This document shows, one piece after another, positions 52,666-61,261 of a stretch of 64,000 nt of DNA (its first letter is position 1; every line of letters starts with the position of its first letter). The translations under genes and the position numbers were made by a program. This DNA comes from Bradyrhizobium vignae (GTDB lineage: Bacteria; Pseudomonadota; Alphaproteobacteria; Rhizobiales; Xanthobacteraceae). The notes under the pieces were generated by a model that made no database searches, was not told where the DNA came from, and saw nothing but the letters and a program-made list of their open reading frames with translations. The stretch spans positions 1 to 64,000 of the forward strand of contig NZ_RDQF01000033.1 of assembly GCF_004114425.1 (NCBI RefSeq), written 5' to 3'.

Positions 52666-53418
52666 ATGGCCGAGCGTGAGGTCGACCGCTCCGTCTCGCA
52701 GACCGTGAAGGCGCAGCTCGCGCTGCGCGATCAGATTCTGTCGGGGTCTTTACGCCCCGGCGAGCGCATCTCCGAGCTGCAGGCGGTGGAGACCACCGGC
52801 GCCTCGCGCACGCCGGTGCGCATGGCGCTGGTGCGGCTGGAGGAGGAGGGCCTGCTGGAGGCGATCCCCTCGGGCGGCTTCATGGTGAAGGCGTTCTCCG
52901 AGCGCGACATCTCCGATTCCATCGAACTGCGCGGCACGCTGGAAGGTTTGGCTGCGCGCTTTGCCGCCGAGCGCGGCGTCTCCGCGCGCGAGCTCGAATC
53001 GTTGAAGGAGTGCCTTTCCGCAATCGACGAATTGCTCCGCCAGGTGCCGATCTCGGTCGATGCCTTCTCGTCCTATGTCACGCTGAATGCGCGTTTCCAC
53101 GCGCTGCTCACGGAACTGTCCCGCAGCCAGCCCCTGATCCGGCAGATCGACCGCGCCTCAGCGATGCCGTTCGCATCGCCAAGCGGCTTCGTGATGGCGC
53201 AGTCGGCGCTGCCCGAGGCGCAGCAGATCCTGATCATCGCCCAGGAGCACCATCGCGTCGTGATCGACGCCATCGAGAACCGCGAGGGCGCGCGCGCCGA
53301 GGCCATCATGCGCGAGCATGCCCGGCTCGCGGTGCGAAACCTGCGGCTCGCGCTGCGCAACCGCACCCATCTCGACCTCTTGCCGGCGCTCGCGCTGATC
53401 AAGACCGCAACCGATTGA
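52666..53418 (+). CDS. GntR-family regulator with FCD domain (VanR-like)
   Basis: 250 residues, three bases after the vanA stop. A winged helix (LRPGERISELQAVETTGASR then TPVRMALVRLEEEGLLEAIP) is followed by an FCD ligand domain with conserved Arg/His (SIELRGTLEGLAARF, ARFHALLTELS, EHHRVVIDAIENREG). It probably represses the van operon until vanillate is present; the TGTATACA sites upstream are its likely targets. Its position between vanA and vanB is unusual for a repressor gene and implies autoregulation. Confidence 0.87.
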   Translation: MAEREVDRSVSQTVKAQLALRDQILSGSLRPGERISELQAVETTGASRTPVRMALVRLEEEGLLEAIPSGGFMVKAFSERDISDSIELRGTLEGLAARFAAERGVSARELESLKECLSAIDELLRQVPISVDAFSSYVTLNARFHALLTELSRSQPLIRQIDRASAMPFASPSGFVMAQSALPEAQQILIIAQEHHRVVIDAIENREGARAEAIMREHARLAVRNLRLALRNRTHLDLLPALALIKTATD

Positions 53419-53429
53419 GGGCAGTCACA

Positions 53430-54410
53430 ATGCGCTTCGTCGAAACCCGGATTCCGGCGACACTCGTCTCGACGCGCGATCTCGCGCCCGGCATCCGCGA
53501 ATTTCTGATCAGGCCGGATCAGTTCGACGTCACGTCCTATCCGGTCGGCAGCCACATCAATGTCAGCGTCACCATCGACGGCCTGCCGGAGACGCGATCC
53601 TATTCGCTGGTCGGCGAAGCCTCTTCGCATGGCTTCAGAATAGCGGTGCGCCGCGCTGAGGATTCCCGCGGCGGCTCGCGCTACATGTGGCAGCTCGCAC
53701 CCGGCGCGCGCCTCGACATCACCCGGCCCGCTTCGCTCCTTGCGGTTGACTGGGCTCGCGAAAACTACTGCCTGATCGCCGGCGGCATCGGCATCACCCC
53801 GATCCTCGGCGCGGCGCAGGCACTGGCGCGGCGCGAGGCAAACGTCGCGCTGCACTACGCCGTGCGCTCGCGCCGTGAGGCCGCCTATCTCGACGATCTC
53901 GCCGCGATGCTCGGGGACCGTCTGGTTGTTCACGCCAGCGACGAGGGCCAGCGGCTCGATCTCGACGCCCTGTTCGCCTCGTTGCCGCAAAGTACGCTGG
54001 CCCTGTTCTGCGGCCCGATGCGGATGCTGGACGCCGCGCGCCATGCCTGGATCGGGGCCGGCCACCCGCTGCCCGATCTCCGCTACGAGACCTTCGGCTC
54101 CAGCGGCACGCTGCCGACCGAAACTTTTCGCGTGCGATTGAAGGACTCGAACGTCGAGCTCGAGATCCCGCGCGAGCGCTCGATGCTGGACGTGCTCAAC
54201 GCCAGCGGCCACGACGTGATGTACGACTGCAAGCGCGGCGAATGCGGCCTCTGCGCCATCGACGTGGTCGCGGTCGACGGCGAGATCGATCATCGCGACG
54301 TCTTCTTCAGCGATCATCAGAAACAGAGCAACCGGAAGATCTGCGCCTGCGTCTCCCGCGCGCGCGGCACCATCACGGTGGACACCCTGCTGCGGGCGGA
54401 TGCGATCTGA
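53430..54410 (+). CDS. vanB: Vanillate O-demethylase reductase subunit
   Basis: 326 residues from ATG 53430 with GAGGG upstream. It passes electrons from NAD(P)H through flavin and a plant-type 2Fe-2S centre to VanA. The FMN/NAD module carries TRSYSLVGEASSHGFRIAVR and LIAGGIGITPILGAAQ; the C-terminal ferredoxin has C267, C272 and C275 (YDCKRGECGLC) with C305 near CACVSRARG. Confidence 0.92.
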   Translation: MRFVETRIPATLVSTRDLAPGIREFLIRPDQFDVTSYPVGSHINVSVTIDGLPETRSYSLVGEASSHGFRIAVRRAEDSRGGSRYMWQLAPGARLDITRPASLLAVDWARENYCLIAGGIGITPILGAAQALARREANVALHYAVRSRREAAYLDDLAAMLGDRLVVHASDEGQRLDLDALFASLPQSTLALFCGPMRMLDAARHAWIGAGHPLPDLRYETFGSSGTLPTETFRVRLKDSNVELEIPRERSMLDVLNASGHDVMYDCKRGECGLCAIDVVAVDGEIDHRDVFFSDHQKQSNRKICACVSRARGTITVDTLLRADAI

Positions 54411-54415
54411 CACTA

Positions 54416-54607
54416 AAGCGCGATGGGATCAGGATGAATCGCCATCGCGCTTCAGGTTATTGTTTGAGCATGATCTTTTCGGAAAACCGCTGCACACTTT
54501 TCCGGATCATGCTCTAGGAGAGGTCGCCATGCCCGGGCTTGTCCCGGGCATCCACGTTCTTCATGCTCGGAGCCGACGCGTGGATGGCCGGGACAAGCCC
54601 GGCCATG
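54416..54607. repeat. Three adjacent palindromic elements between convergent genes
   Basis: (1) 54416-54452: AAGCGCGATGG pairs with CCATCGCGCTT. (2) 54466-54514: GAGCATGATC opens and GATCATGCTC closes an inverted repeat. (3) 54529-54607: CATGCCCGGGCTTGTCCCGG opens and CCGGGACAAGCCCGGCCATG closes it, with one extra G in the first arm. All three resemble scattered rhizobial intergenic elements. They may also act as terminators between vanB and the GGDEF-EAL gene. Confidence 0.85.
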
Positions 54608-54629
54608 ACGCATTTGGAAGCGCTGGCAC

Positions 54630-56591
54630 CTACGCCGCGTAAATCGCCCGAAGCTTCTTCGTATCGAGCAGCGCCAGCACGCCATCGGCCGAAACAGGCC
54701 GGCTGATGAGATACCCCTGCACCTCGTCGCAACTGATCTGGCGCAGATATTCGAGCTGGTCGGCGGTCTCGACTCCCTCCGCCACCACGCCGATGTCGAG
54801 GTCGCGTGCCAGCGAAATCACCGACTTCACGATCGCGGCGCAGTCCGGCTGCACCAGCATGTCGCGGATGAAGGACTGGTCGATCTTGATGCGGCTGAAC
54901 GGCAGCTTGCGCAGGTATGTCAGCGACGAGAAGCCGGTGCCGAAGTCGTCGAGCGCCACGGTGACTCCGAGCTCCAGCAATGCGTTCAGGACCGTCGCGG
55001 CCGAGCCGTATTTCGACAGCAGCATCGATTCCGTGATCTCGATCTCGAGCCGATGCGGGGCGATCTTGGCGTCGGCGAGCGCCTGCACGATGATCTGAAG
55101 AATGCCTGTATTGTGGAACTGCGCCGCGGAGAAGTTCACGGCGACCCTGATCTCTTCCGGCCATTGCGCCACGGTGGCGCAGGCGCGGCGGATCACCCAT
55201 TCGCCGATCGCGTGGATCAGCCCGGTCTCTTCCGCGATTGGTATGAATTCACTCGGCGGCACCAGCCCGCGCGAAGGATGCCGCCAGCGCAACAGCGCCT
55301 CGAAGCCGGTGATCCGGTTGTCGCGGATATCGAGGAAAGGCTGGAACACCAGGAACAGCTCGTTTCGCGCGATCGCGCCTTCGAGGTCCGACTGCAGCGC
55401 CTTGCGGTCGCGAGATAGCCTGTCATCCGCTTGTTCGAAGAAGCAGACCGTGCCCGGCCCCGCCTTTTTGGCACGGTAGAGCGCCGCATCGGCGTTCTTC
55501 ATGACGTCGAGCGCCGTGTTGCCGTCGCGAGGGGCCAGCACGATGCCGACGCTGGTCGCGCCGATGATCTGGCGGTCTTCGATCTGGAACGGTTCGTCGA
55601 ACGCCGCGACGAAGCGCTCGGCGATTTCGAGCGCATCCTCGGGCCGCGCCAGATTGGCCATTACCAGTGCGAACTCATCGCCGCCGATGCGCGCTATGTG
55701 CTCGGCCGTGCGGGTGCAGCGCTGCAGGCGGCCTGCGACCTGCACCAGGAAGTCATCGCCGGCGGGATGGCCGAACTTGTCGTTGACCTCCTTGAAGCGA
55801 TCGAGATCGAGCAGCAGCACCGCGAACTCCTCGCCGGAAAGGGCCAGTCGCTTCAGCGCGGCATCGAGCGTCTCGTTGAAGGCGAAGCGATTGGGCAGCT
55901 GCGTCAGCGAGTCCTGGCGCACCGTGCGCTCCGCCTCGATCTGCCGTATCACGCGCCGCGCGAACGAGAACGAATTGACGAACACGTTGCGCAGCAGCAC
56001 GCTGCCATAGACCACGACGAGGAAGGCGATCAGCAGGAAGGCCAGGTCGCCGTTCCTGCTGAGGCAGATCGCGATGCCGAGGAAGATGGGCGCCGTGAAC
56101 GCGATGGCCGCGATCGGGATCGTGGCGAAGGCCAGCGCGCCTCCGGCCAGCATGCCCGAGCACAGGCAGGTGATGACGAGCTGTCCGCCGGTCGAGGCGC
56201 CGGCGAAGAACGCGACCGGGACGATGCCCCAGGCGGAGCCAAGAATGAAGGCATTGCGCACCAGCCGGTACATGGCGTGGCGCGAGACGGATTGCGGCTT
56301 GGTGATGCGGCGCGCGGCGTAGGATTGCAGGCAAAATCCGATCGCGGCGGCGGCGACCGCGACCGCCCAGATCAGGGCGAACATCCGGTCCGGCGACTGC
56401 CACAGCGCGATGGCGAGTACGATGGCGTTGCAGGCATTGGCGAGCATGATGCCGACCGAATAGCCGAGCACCAGCGACATCTGTTCGGCGCGGATATGGC
56501 CGGCCATCGCCTCGTCGGTTGCGGGACCGCCAAAGGCCGACAGATCGCCGGCGAACAACCGTGCGACATAGTTGGTCGTTTGAGTCCGCAT
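54630..56591 (-). CDS. Membrane GGDEF-EAL cyclic-di-GMP enzyme
   Basis: 653 residues. The N-terminal 205 residues contain about six membrane helices (MASE-like sensor, no named family seen). GGDEF is intact at 303-307 (RIGGDEFALV) and EAL at 431-433 (GFEALLRWRHPSRG), with VNFSAAQF, ITESMLL, LDDFGTGFSSLTYLRKLPFS and AEGVETADQLEYL, all typical of active EAL domains. No RxxD inhibitory site precedes GGDEF. Both activities are therefore possible; c-di-GMP commonly controls pili and polysaccharides such as those encoded here. Confidence 0.92.
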   Translation of the reverse strand: MRTQTTNYVARLFAGDLSAFGGPATDEAMAGHIRAEQMSLVLGYSVGIMLANACNAIVLAIALWQSPDRMFALIWAVAVAAAAIGFCLQSYAARRITKPQSVSRHAMYRLVRNAFILGSAWGIVPVAFFAGASTGGQLVITCLCSGMLAGGALAFATIPIAAIAFTAPIFLGIAICLSRNGDLAFLLIAFLVVVYGSVLLRNVFVNSFSFARRVIRQIEAERTVRQDSLTQLPNRFAFNETLDAALKRLALSGEEFAVLLLDLDRFKEVNDKFGHPAGDDFLVQVAGRLQRCTRTAEHIARIGGDEFALVMANLARPEDALEIAERFVAAFDEPFQIEDRQIIGATSVGIVLAPRDGNTALDVMKNADAALYRAKKAGPGTVCFFEQADDRLSRDRKALQSDLEGAIARNELFLVFQPFLDIRDNRITGFEALLRWRHPSRGLVPPSEFIPIAEETGLIHAIGEWVIRRACATVAQWPEEIRVAVNFSAAQFHNTGILQIIVQALADAKIAPHRLEIEITESMLLSKYGSAATVLNALLELGVTVALDDFGTGFSSLTYLRKLPFSRIKIDQSFIRDMLVQPDCAAIVKSVISLARDLDIGVVAEGVETADQLEYLRQISCDEVQGYLISRPVSADGVLALLDTKKLRAIYAA

Positions 56592-56717
56592 CCCAGAGCC
56601 TAGCAGCAGGGCCGTTCGTCCAGCTCGATCCGGAGAATTCGCTACAAACCTTTGACGAACTATGAATTTTCCACGCCAGCCAGCTTGGCTGCGACCACTC
56701 CTGCGTGTTCAAAGCAA

Positions 56718-56738
56718 GGTATCGATAACAAATCGATA
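56718..56738. promoter_or_regulatory. GTATCGAT-n5-ATCGATAC palindrome
   Basis: Perfect 8-bp arms (56718-56725, 56731-56738) around AACAA, 127 bases upstream of the GGDEF-EAL start. A second inverted repeat, CGTTAC-n5-GTAACG, lies at 56754-56770. These are candidate operator sites. Confidence 0.4.
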
Positions 56739-56797
56739 CAAATGCGACGCCTTGCGTTACGGATGTAACGGAAGGAGCATGTTGGCGAGCAGTTCCG

Positions 56798-56839
56798 CTG
56801 TCATGTCCCCGGGCTGAACATCAAGCCGGGCGATGACAG
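56798..56839. repeat. 42-bp palindromic element
   Basis: CTGTCATGTCCCCGGGCTGA and TCAAGCCGGGCGATGACAG are imperfect inverted arms. It lies 13 bases past the stop of the leftward SnoaL-like gene, so it may also stop that transcript. Confidence 0.7.
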
Positions 56840-56851
56840 CAGCTCGGGGCT

Positions 56852-57217
56852 TCACCGCCCCAGCTGCTTCGGGTCGTAATAGAACCGTTCCTCGATCAGC
56901 TCATCGCCCCGCCAGGCCTGCCACGCGATCTCGTCCAGCGTTCGGACGACGCCTTCGGCATTGGTGAAGCTGAAAACCCAGCGCGTGGCGACGTGGTCGC
57001 CCTCGATCAGGCTCGGGCCGACGCGGACGGCCTTGACCTCCTTGAAAGCGGCCAGCACGCCGCGCTCCTTTGCCGCCAGCTTGTCGCGCCCCATCGTCGG
57101 CTCGGCGTTGTTCTCGTAGGTGGCAGCATCGGGCGCATAGAATTGCTCGATCGCGCCGACGAAGTCCCCGTCCTCCAGCAGTTTCGCAAAGTCTTCGACG
57201 ATGTCACGGCTCGGCAT
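56852..57217 (-). CDS. SnoaL/NTF2-like small protein (121 aa)
   Basis: ATG 57217 is chosen over the in-frame ATG at 57280, which would overlap the operator. The sequence MPSRDIVEDFAKLLEDGDFV, the FYAPDAATYENN turn, and the WQAWRGDELIEERFYYDPKQ end match the NTF2-like SnoaL fold used by small isomerases, cyclases and stress proteins. The catalytic role cannot be deduced. It is divergent from a TetR gene that very likely controls it. Confidence 0.85.
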   Translation of the reverse strand: MPSRDIVEDFAKLLEDGDFVGAIEQFYAPDAATYENNAEPTMGRDKLAAKERGVLAAFKEVKAVRVGPSLIEGDHVATRWVFSFTNAEGVVRTLDEIAWQAWRGDELIEERFYYDPKQLGR

Positions 57218-57235
57218 GGCGACCTCACGATTAAA

Positions 57236-57252
57236 ACCGACTGATAGTCGGT
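57236..57252. promoter_or_regulatory. TetR-type operator, copy 1 (ACCGACT-GAT-AGTCGGT)
   Basis: Perfect 7-bp inverted arms with a 3-bp centre in the space between the divergent SnoaL-like and TetR genes, just upstream of the SnoaL-like start. Confidence 0.75.
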
Positions 57253-57256
57253 AAAT

Positions 57257-57271
57257 ACCGACCGATGGTCG
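57257..57271. promoter_or_regulatory. TetR-type operator, copy 2 (ACCGACC-GAT-GGTCG)
   Basis: A near-copy of the first operator with the same GAT centre, 20 bases away centre to centre, about two helical turns. The right arm lacks its last two matching bases. Confidence 0.7.
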
Positions 57272-57349
57272 AAAAGTCAACTGGCCGTCCGCGCTGAATT
57301 CGATTAGAGGGGAGTGAGTTTGAATCGATGCGAGCCAAGAACTCGGAAC

Positions 57350-57372
57350 ACCTCTCCCCGTCGGGGAGAGGT
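57350..57372. repeat. Perfect hairpin in the tetR leader
   Basis: ACCTCTCCCC (57350-57359) and GGGGAGAGGT (57363-57372) with a three-base loop, 18 bases before the TetR start codon. It resembles the ends of the element at 58032-58188. It could reduce translation or stop transcription. Confidence 0.75.
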
Positions 57373-57390
57373 GGACGCAAGACGAGAGCC

Positions 57391-57981
57391 ATGGCGAAAC
57401 AGGCGGAGCGGCGGGCGGCGACGACGGAAGCGATCCTGACGGCGGCGCGCCGCTTGTTCGGCACGCAAGGCTTTGCCGCCACTACCATGGACGAGATCGC
57501 CGAAGGCGCCTCCGTCGCCAAGGGCGCGGTCTATCATCACTTCAAGACCAAGGAGGCGGTGTTCGAAGCCGTGTTCGATCAGGTCTCGCGCGACCTCGTT
57601 GCCGAGATCGACCGCACGGCGCGGGCAGAGAAGGACGTGCTCGCCGCGATGGTCGCCGGCACCCAGCATTACTTTGCCGCTACCGCCAAGGGCCCGACCG
57701 GCCAGATCATCCTGCGCGACGGTCCGGCCGTGCTCGGCTGGGAACGCTGGCGCGAGATCGACGCGCAGCACTTCGGCGGCAAGATGCCGCGTGCGCTTTC
57801 CGCAGCGATGGAGGCCGGCCTGATCGCGCGGCAGCCGGTCGAGCCCTTAGCGCGGCTGCTGCTCGGCGCCGTGACGGAGGCCGCGGTCGCCTGCGCCGGC
57901 CGTGCCGATATCGCAAGGGCAGGCGCGGAATATGCCCGTGCGTTCAAGTCGCTGGTCGAGGCACTGCGCGTGCGCGCATGA
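57391..57981 (+). CDS. TetR/AcrR-family regulator
   Basis: 196 residues from ATG 57391; the open frame upstream to 57328 runs through the hairpin and is not used. HTH: AILTAARRLFGTQGFAATTM, DEIAEGASVAKGAVYHHFKT, KEAVFEAVF. The ligand domain is helical with GWERWREIDAQHFGG. It probably represses itself and the divergent SnoaL-like gene through the paired ACCGACx-GAT sites. The ligand is unknown. Confidence 0.9.
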   Translation: MAKQAERRAATTEAILTAARRLFGTQGFAATTMDEIAEGASVAKGAVYHHFKTKEAVFEAVFDQVSRDLVAEIDRTARAEKDVLAAMVAGTQHYFAATAKGPTGQIILRDGPAVLGWERWREIDAQHFGGKMPRALSAAMEAGLIARQPVEPLARLLLGAVTEAAVACAGRADIARAGAEYARAFKSLVEALRVRA

Positions 57982-58031
57982 TTGTGTTAATGCGGAGCGA
58001 GTGATGTGGATGGTGTTGACGCCGCACTCGG

Positions 58032-58188
58032 TCACCTCTCCCGTAGGGAGAGGTCGGATAGCATCGTAGATGCGATCCGGGTGAGGGGGTACGGTCTCAC
58101 TTGCCATTGCGGCTCCTCACCCGGATTGCTACGGACGATGCTGCGCATTGCCGTGCGCAATCCGACCTCTCTCCGCTGGGAGAGGTGA
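58032..58188. repeat. 157-bp palindromic MITE-like element
   Basis: The ends TCACCTCTCCC and GGGAGAGGTGA are perfect 11-bp inverted repeats. Inside, further arms pair (GATCCGGGTGAGG with CCTCACCCGGATT). It encodes nothing. It sits between tetR and the GMC oxidoreductase gene and ends 45 bases before the latter's ATG. Confidence 0.85.
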
Positions 58189-58233
58189 AGTGACGAACTG
58201 GAAACGCCATACCAACAAAAAGAACAGTAGCGC

Positions 58234-59859
58234 ATGAACGCAAATTCCTCTCTCGCACTCAACGATCCCGAATTCGACTACGTCATCGTCGGCGCCGGCT
58301 CTGCCGGCTGCGTGCTGGCCAATAGGCTCTCTGCGAACGGCAAGCACAGCGTGCTGCTGCTCGAGGCCGGCCCGAAGGACTCCAACATCTGGATCCACGT
58401 CCCGCTCGGCTACGGCAAGCTGTTCAAGGAGAAGAGCGTCAACTGGATGTACCAGACCGAGCCGGAGCCCGAGTTGAAGGGCCGCCAGGTGTTCCAGCCT
58501 CGCGGCAAGACACTGGGCGGCTCGAGCTCGATCAACGGCCTGCTCTATGTCCGTGGTCAGCACGAGGACTATGACCGCTGGCGCCAGCTCGGCAACACGG
58601 GATGGGGGTATGACGACGTGCTGCCCTATTTCAAGAAGGCCGAGGACCAGTCGCGCGGCGCCGATCACTATCACGGCACGGGCGGACCGCTGCCGGTCTC
58701 CAACATGATCGTGACCGATCCGCTGTCGAAGGCTTTCATCGATGCTGCCGTCGAGACCGGTCTGCCCTACAACCCTGATTTCAACGGCGCGACGCAGGAA
58801 GGCGTCGGCCTGTTCCAGACCACGACGCGCAACGGTCGCCGCGCCTCCACGGCGGTGGCCTATCTCGGCCCTGCCAAGGCCCGCGGCAACCTCAAGATCG
58901 AGACGGGCGCGCTCGCCCAGCGCATCCTGTTCGAGGGACGCCGCGCCGTCGGTGTCGAGTACCGCCAAGGCGCTGCCTTGCGCCGCGCACGGGCGCGCAA
59001 GGAGGTCGTGCTGTCGAGCGGGGCCTACAACTCGCCGCAACTGCTCCAGCTCTCCGGCGTCGGCCCTGGCGATCTCCTGCGCAAGCACGGCATCGAGGTG
59101 GTGCTGGACGCACCGGGCGTCGGTCACGACCTTCAGGACCACATGCAAGTCCGCATCGTGATGCGCTGCTCGCAGAAGATCACGCTCAACGACACCATCA
59201 ACCATCCGCTTCGTCGCACCATGGCCGGCGCGCGCTATGCGCTGTTCCGCAAGGGCTGGCTGACGATCGCGGCGGGCACGGCCGGAGCCTTCTTCAAGAC
59301 CAGTCCGCGGCTGGCTTCGCCAGACATCCAGGTGCACTTCCTGCCGTTCTCGACCGACAAGATGGGCGAGAAGCTGCATGATTTCTCCGGCTTCACCGCC
59401 TCGGTGTGCCAGCTACGTCCCGAAAGCCGCGGCTCCCTGCGCATCAAGAGCGCGGACCCGACCGTGCCGCCGGAGATCCGCATCAACTACATGTCGACCG
59501 AGACCGATCGAACCACCAACGTGGAGGGTCTGAAAATCCTGCGCAAGATCCTGAACGCGCCGGCGCTGAAGCCGTTCGTGGTCAGCGAGTACGATCCCGG
59601 GCCAAAGGTATCCACGGATGCCGAGCTGCTCGATTTCTGCCGTGAGCGCGGCAGCACCATCTACCATCCGACCTCGACCTGTCGTATGGGCAATGACGCG
59701 CTTGCCGTGGTCGATCAGCGGCTGAAGGTGAGGGGGCTCGACGGCCTTCGTGTCGTCGACGGCTCGATCATGCCGGACCTCGTGTCGGGGAACACCAACG
59801 CGCCGATCATCATGATCGCTGAAAAGGCTTCCGACATGATATTAGAGGAGGCGCGTTGA
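58234..59859 (+). CDS. GMC-family FAD oxidoreductase (choline/alcohol dehydrogenase-like)
   Basis: 541 residues. FAD dinucleotide fold FDYVIVGAGSAGCVLANRLS at 14-33 and LLLEAGPKD; GMC signature 1 near GKTLGGSSSINGLLYVRG; signature 2 SSGAYNSPQLLQLSGVG; the C-terminal catalytic His in STIYHPTSTCRMG and Asn in GNTNAPIIMIAEKASDMI. It oxidises an alcohol; substrates range from choline to polyethylene glycol and are not resolved here. No betaine-aldehyde dehydrogenase gene is adjacent, which weakens a choline role. Confidence 0.88.
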   Translation: MNANSSLALNDPEFDYVIVGAGSAGCVLANRLSANGKHSVLLLEAGPKDSNIWIHVPLGYGKLFKEKSVNWMYQTEPEPELKGRQVFQPRGKTLGGSSSINGLLYVRGQHEDYDRWRQLGNTGWGYDDVLPYFKKAEDQSRGADHYHGTGGPLPVSNMIVTDPLSKAFIDAAVETGLPYNPDFNGATQEGVGLFQTTTRNGRRASTAVAYLGPAKARGNLKIETGALAQRILFEGRRAVGVEYRQGAALRRARARKEVVLSSGAYNSPQLLQLSGVGPGDLLRKHGIEVVLDAPGVGHDLQDHMQVRIVMRCSQKITLNDTINHPLRRTMAGARYALFRKGWLTIAAGTAGAFFKTSPRLASPDIQVHFLPFSTDKMGEKLHDFSGFTASVCQLRPESRGSLRIKSADPTVPPEIRINYMSTETDRTTNVEGLKILRKILNAPALKPFVVSEYDPGPKVSTDAELLDFCRERGSTIYHPTSTCRMGNDALAVVDQRLKVRGLDGLRVVDGSIMPDLVSGNTNAPIIMIAEKASDMILEEAR

Positions 59860-59883
59860 TTTGCGGCTAGAAAGGACAGCGGC

Positions 59884-60864
59884 TTGGCTACGCGACTGAA
59901 GATCGGCACCCGCAAGAGCGCCATGGCGCTGGCACAGACGGACGAGATCGCGCGCCGCCTGACCGCCGCCGTGCCGGGTCTCGACGTCGAGATCGTCAAG
60001 TTCGACACCACGGGCGATCTGGACCAGACCAGCAAGCTGCTGCCACATGGCGGCAAGGGCGGCGCTTTCGTGGCGCAGATCCGCGCCGCCGTGCTCTCGG
60101 GCGAATTGCAGGCGGCGATGCATTCGCTGAAGGACATGCCGGGCAACGAGGACACGCCCGGCCTCGTCATCGGCGCCACGCTGTCGCGCGATCCGCCGAG
60201 CGACGCGCTGGTGCTGCGCGATGGCGTAACGCTGGAGGCGCTGCGTCAGTCGCGCGGCAAGGGTTTTAAGATCGGCACCAACGCCGTGCGCCGGGCGGCT
60301 TATGCACGGCGGTTGTTCCCGGAGGTGGAAGTGATCCATTTCCGTGGCGCCGCCGACACCCGCGTGCGAAAACTCGACAACGGTGAGAAGCAGCGCCTGC
60401 CGGATGGCGGTGCGGTGGGGCCGGCAGATGCGCTGATCATGGCGCGTTCGGGCCTCGATCGCGTCGGTCTGTCGAGCCGCATTGCGCACGAATTCACCGC
60501 GGCGGAGATGCTGCCGGCGGCGGGGCAGGGCATCGTCGCGGTCGAATGCGCGGCGCGGGACTGGCAGACGCGACAAATTCTGTCATCGATCGACGATCCC
60601 TTGGCCCACGCCTCAGCCGATGCCGAGCGCGAGGTGCTGTGGGTGCTCAACGGTCATTGCAATTCGCCGGTGGCGGGCTTCTCGACCATATCAGGCGATC
60701 AGATGTCGCTCACCGCCTCGGTGCTCGACCTCTCCGGCAACACCATCATCGAAGCTTCGTGCACGGGCCCGGCCAATCGCCCGCGCGAGCTCGGCCGTGC
60801 GGTAGGGCTCGATCTGCTGGTGAAGGGTGCGGCGGAGATCATCGAGCGCAGCCGCCCGCGCTGA
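59884..60864 (+). CDS. hemC: Porphobilinogen deaminase (hydroxymethylbilane synthase)
   Basis: 326 residues from TTG 59884 with AAAGGA 7 bases upstream, a rare start codon. It joins four porphobilinogens into hydroxymethylbilane. Seen: ATRLKIGTRKSAMALAQTDE, LDQTSKLLPHGGKGGAFVAQ, HSLKDMPGNEDTPGLVIGAT, LRQSRGKGFKIGTNAVRRAA, RGAADTRVRKLDNGE and the cofactor cysteine C259 in NGHCNSPVAGF. The product feeds haem synthesis, with hemE about 400 bases away, convergent. Confidence 0.95.
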   Translation: MATRLKIGTRKSAMALAQTDEIARRLTAAVPGLDVEIVKFDTTGDLDQTSKLLPHGGKGGAFVAQIRAAVLSGELQAAMHSLKDMPGNEDTPGLVIGATLSRDPPSDALVLRDGVTLEALRQSRGKGFKIGTNAVRRAAYARRLFPEVEVIHFRGAADTRVRKLDNGEKQRLPDGGAVGPADALIMARSGLDRVGLSSRIAHEFTAAEMLPAAGQGIVAVECAARDWQTRQILSSIDDPLAHASADAEREVLWVLNGHCNSPVAGFSTISGDQMSLTASVLDLSGNTIIEASCTGPANRPRELGRAVGLDLLVKGAAEIIERSRPR

Positions 60865-60886
60865 CGCGCTTTCCGCGACCGCCGTC

Positions 60887-61002
60887 GTCATTGCGAGCGC
60901 AGCGAAGTAATCCAGACTGCTACCCGCGGAAAGATTCTGGATTTGCTTCGCTGAGCCCGTCATCGGGCCGCGCTTCGCGTGGACCCGCTGGCTCGCAATG
61001 AC
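60887..61002. repeat. 116-bp element with 12-bp terminal inverted repeats
   Basis: GTCATTGCGAGC (60887-60898) and GCTCGCAATGAC (60991-61002) are perfect inverted ends. The interior carries further inverted segments such as AATCCAGACTGC. It is a typical scattered bradyrhizobial palindrome, here between the convergent hemC and hemE genes. The rest of the gap up to 61261 shows no gene. Confidence 0.85.
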
Positions 61003-61261
61003 TGGTGTGATGAGGAGCCGTCGTCTAACCCGCTGCACCAAGAGCCGGTTGGCACGCTGGCCTTTCTCGAAGCGGGGCAGCGGCGCGATGATGCCATACT
61101 GCTCCTGTTTTGCCCGACGAGTCAAACCTCGGCGCGATCTGGTGCGATGACGTCTCATCTGATTTCAGCGCGCGCTAAGTCATTGATCGGGCGTGGTCTC
61201 TCTACTGTGCATGGGGTTGTTTTCGCACTTTTTTGTTTGCGCCTCCCGAGAGGCGGAAAGA

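Noticed and set aside
58234..59859. Choline dehydrogenase (betA) as the name of the GMC oxidoreductase
   Set aside because: The family is clear but no betaine-aldehyde dehydrogenase or betI-like gene with a matching operator is adjacent, so the substrate was left open.
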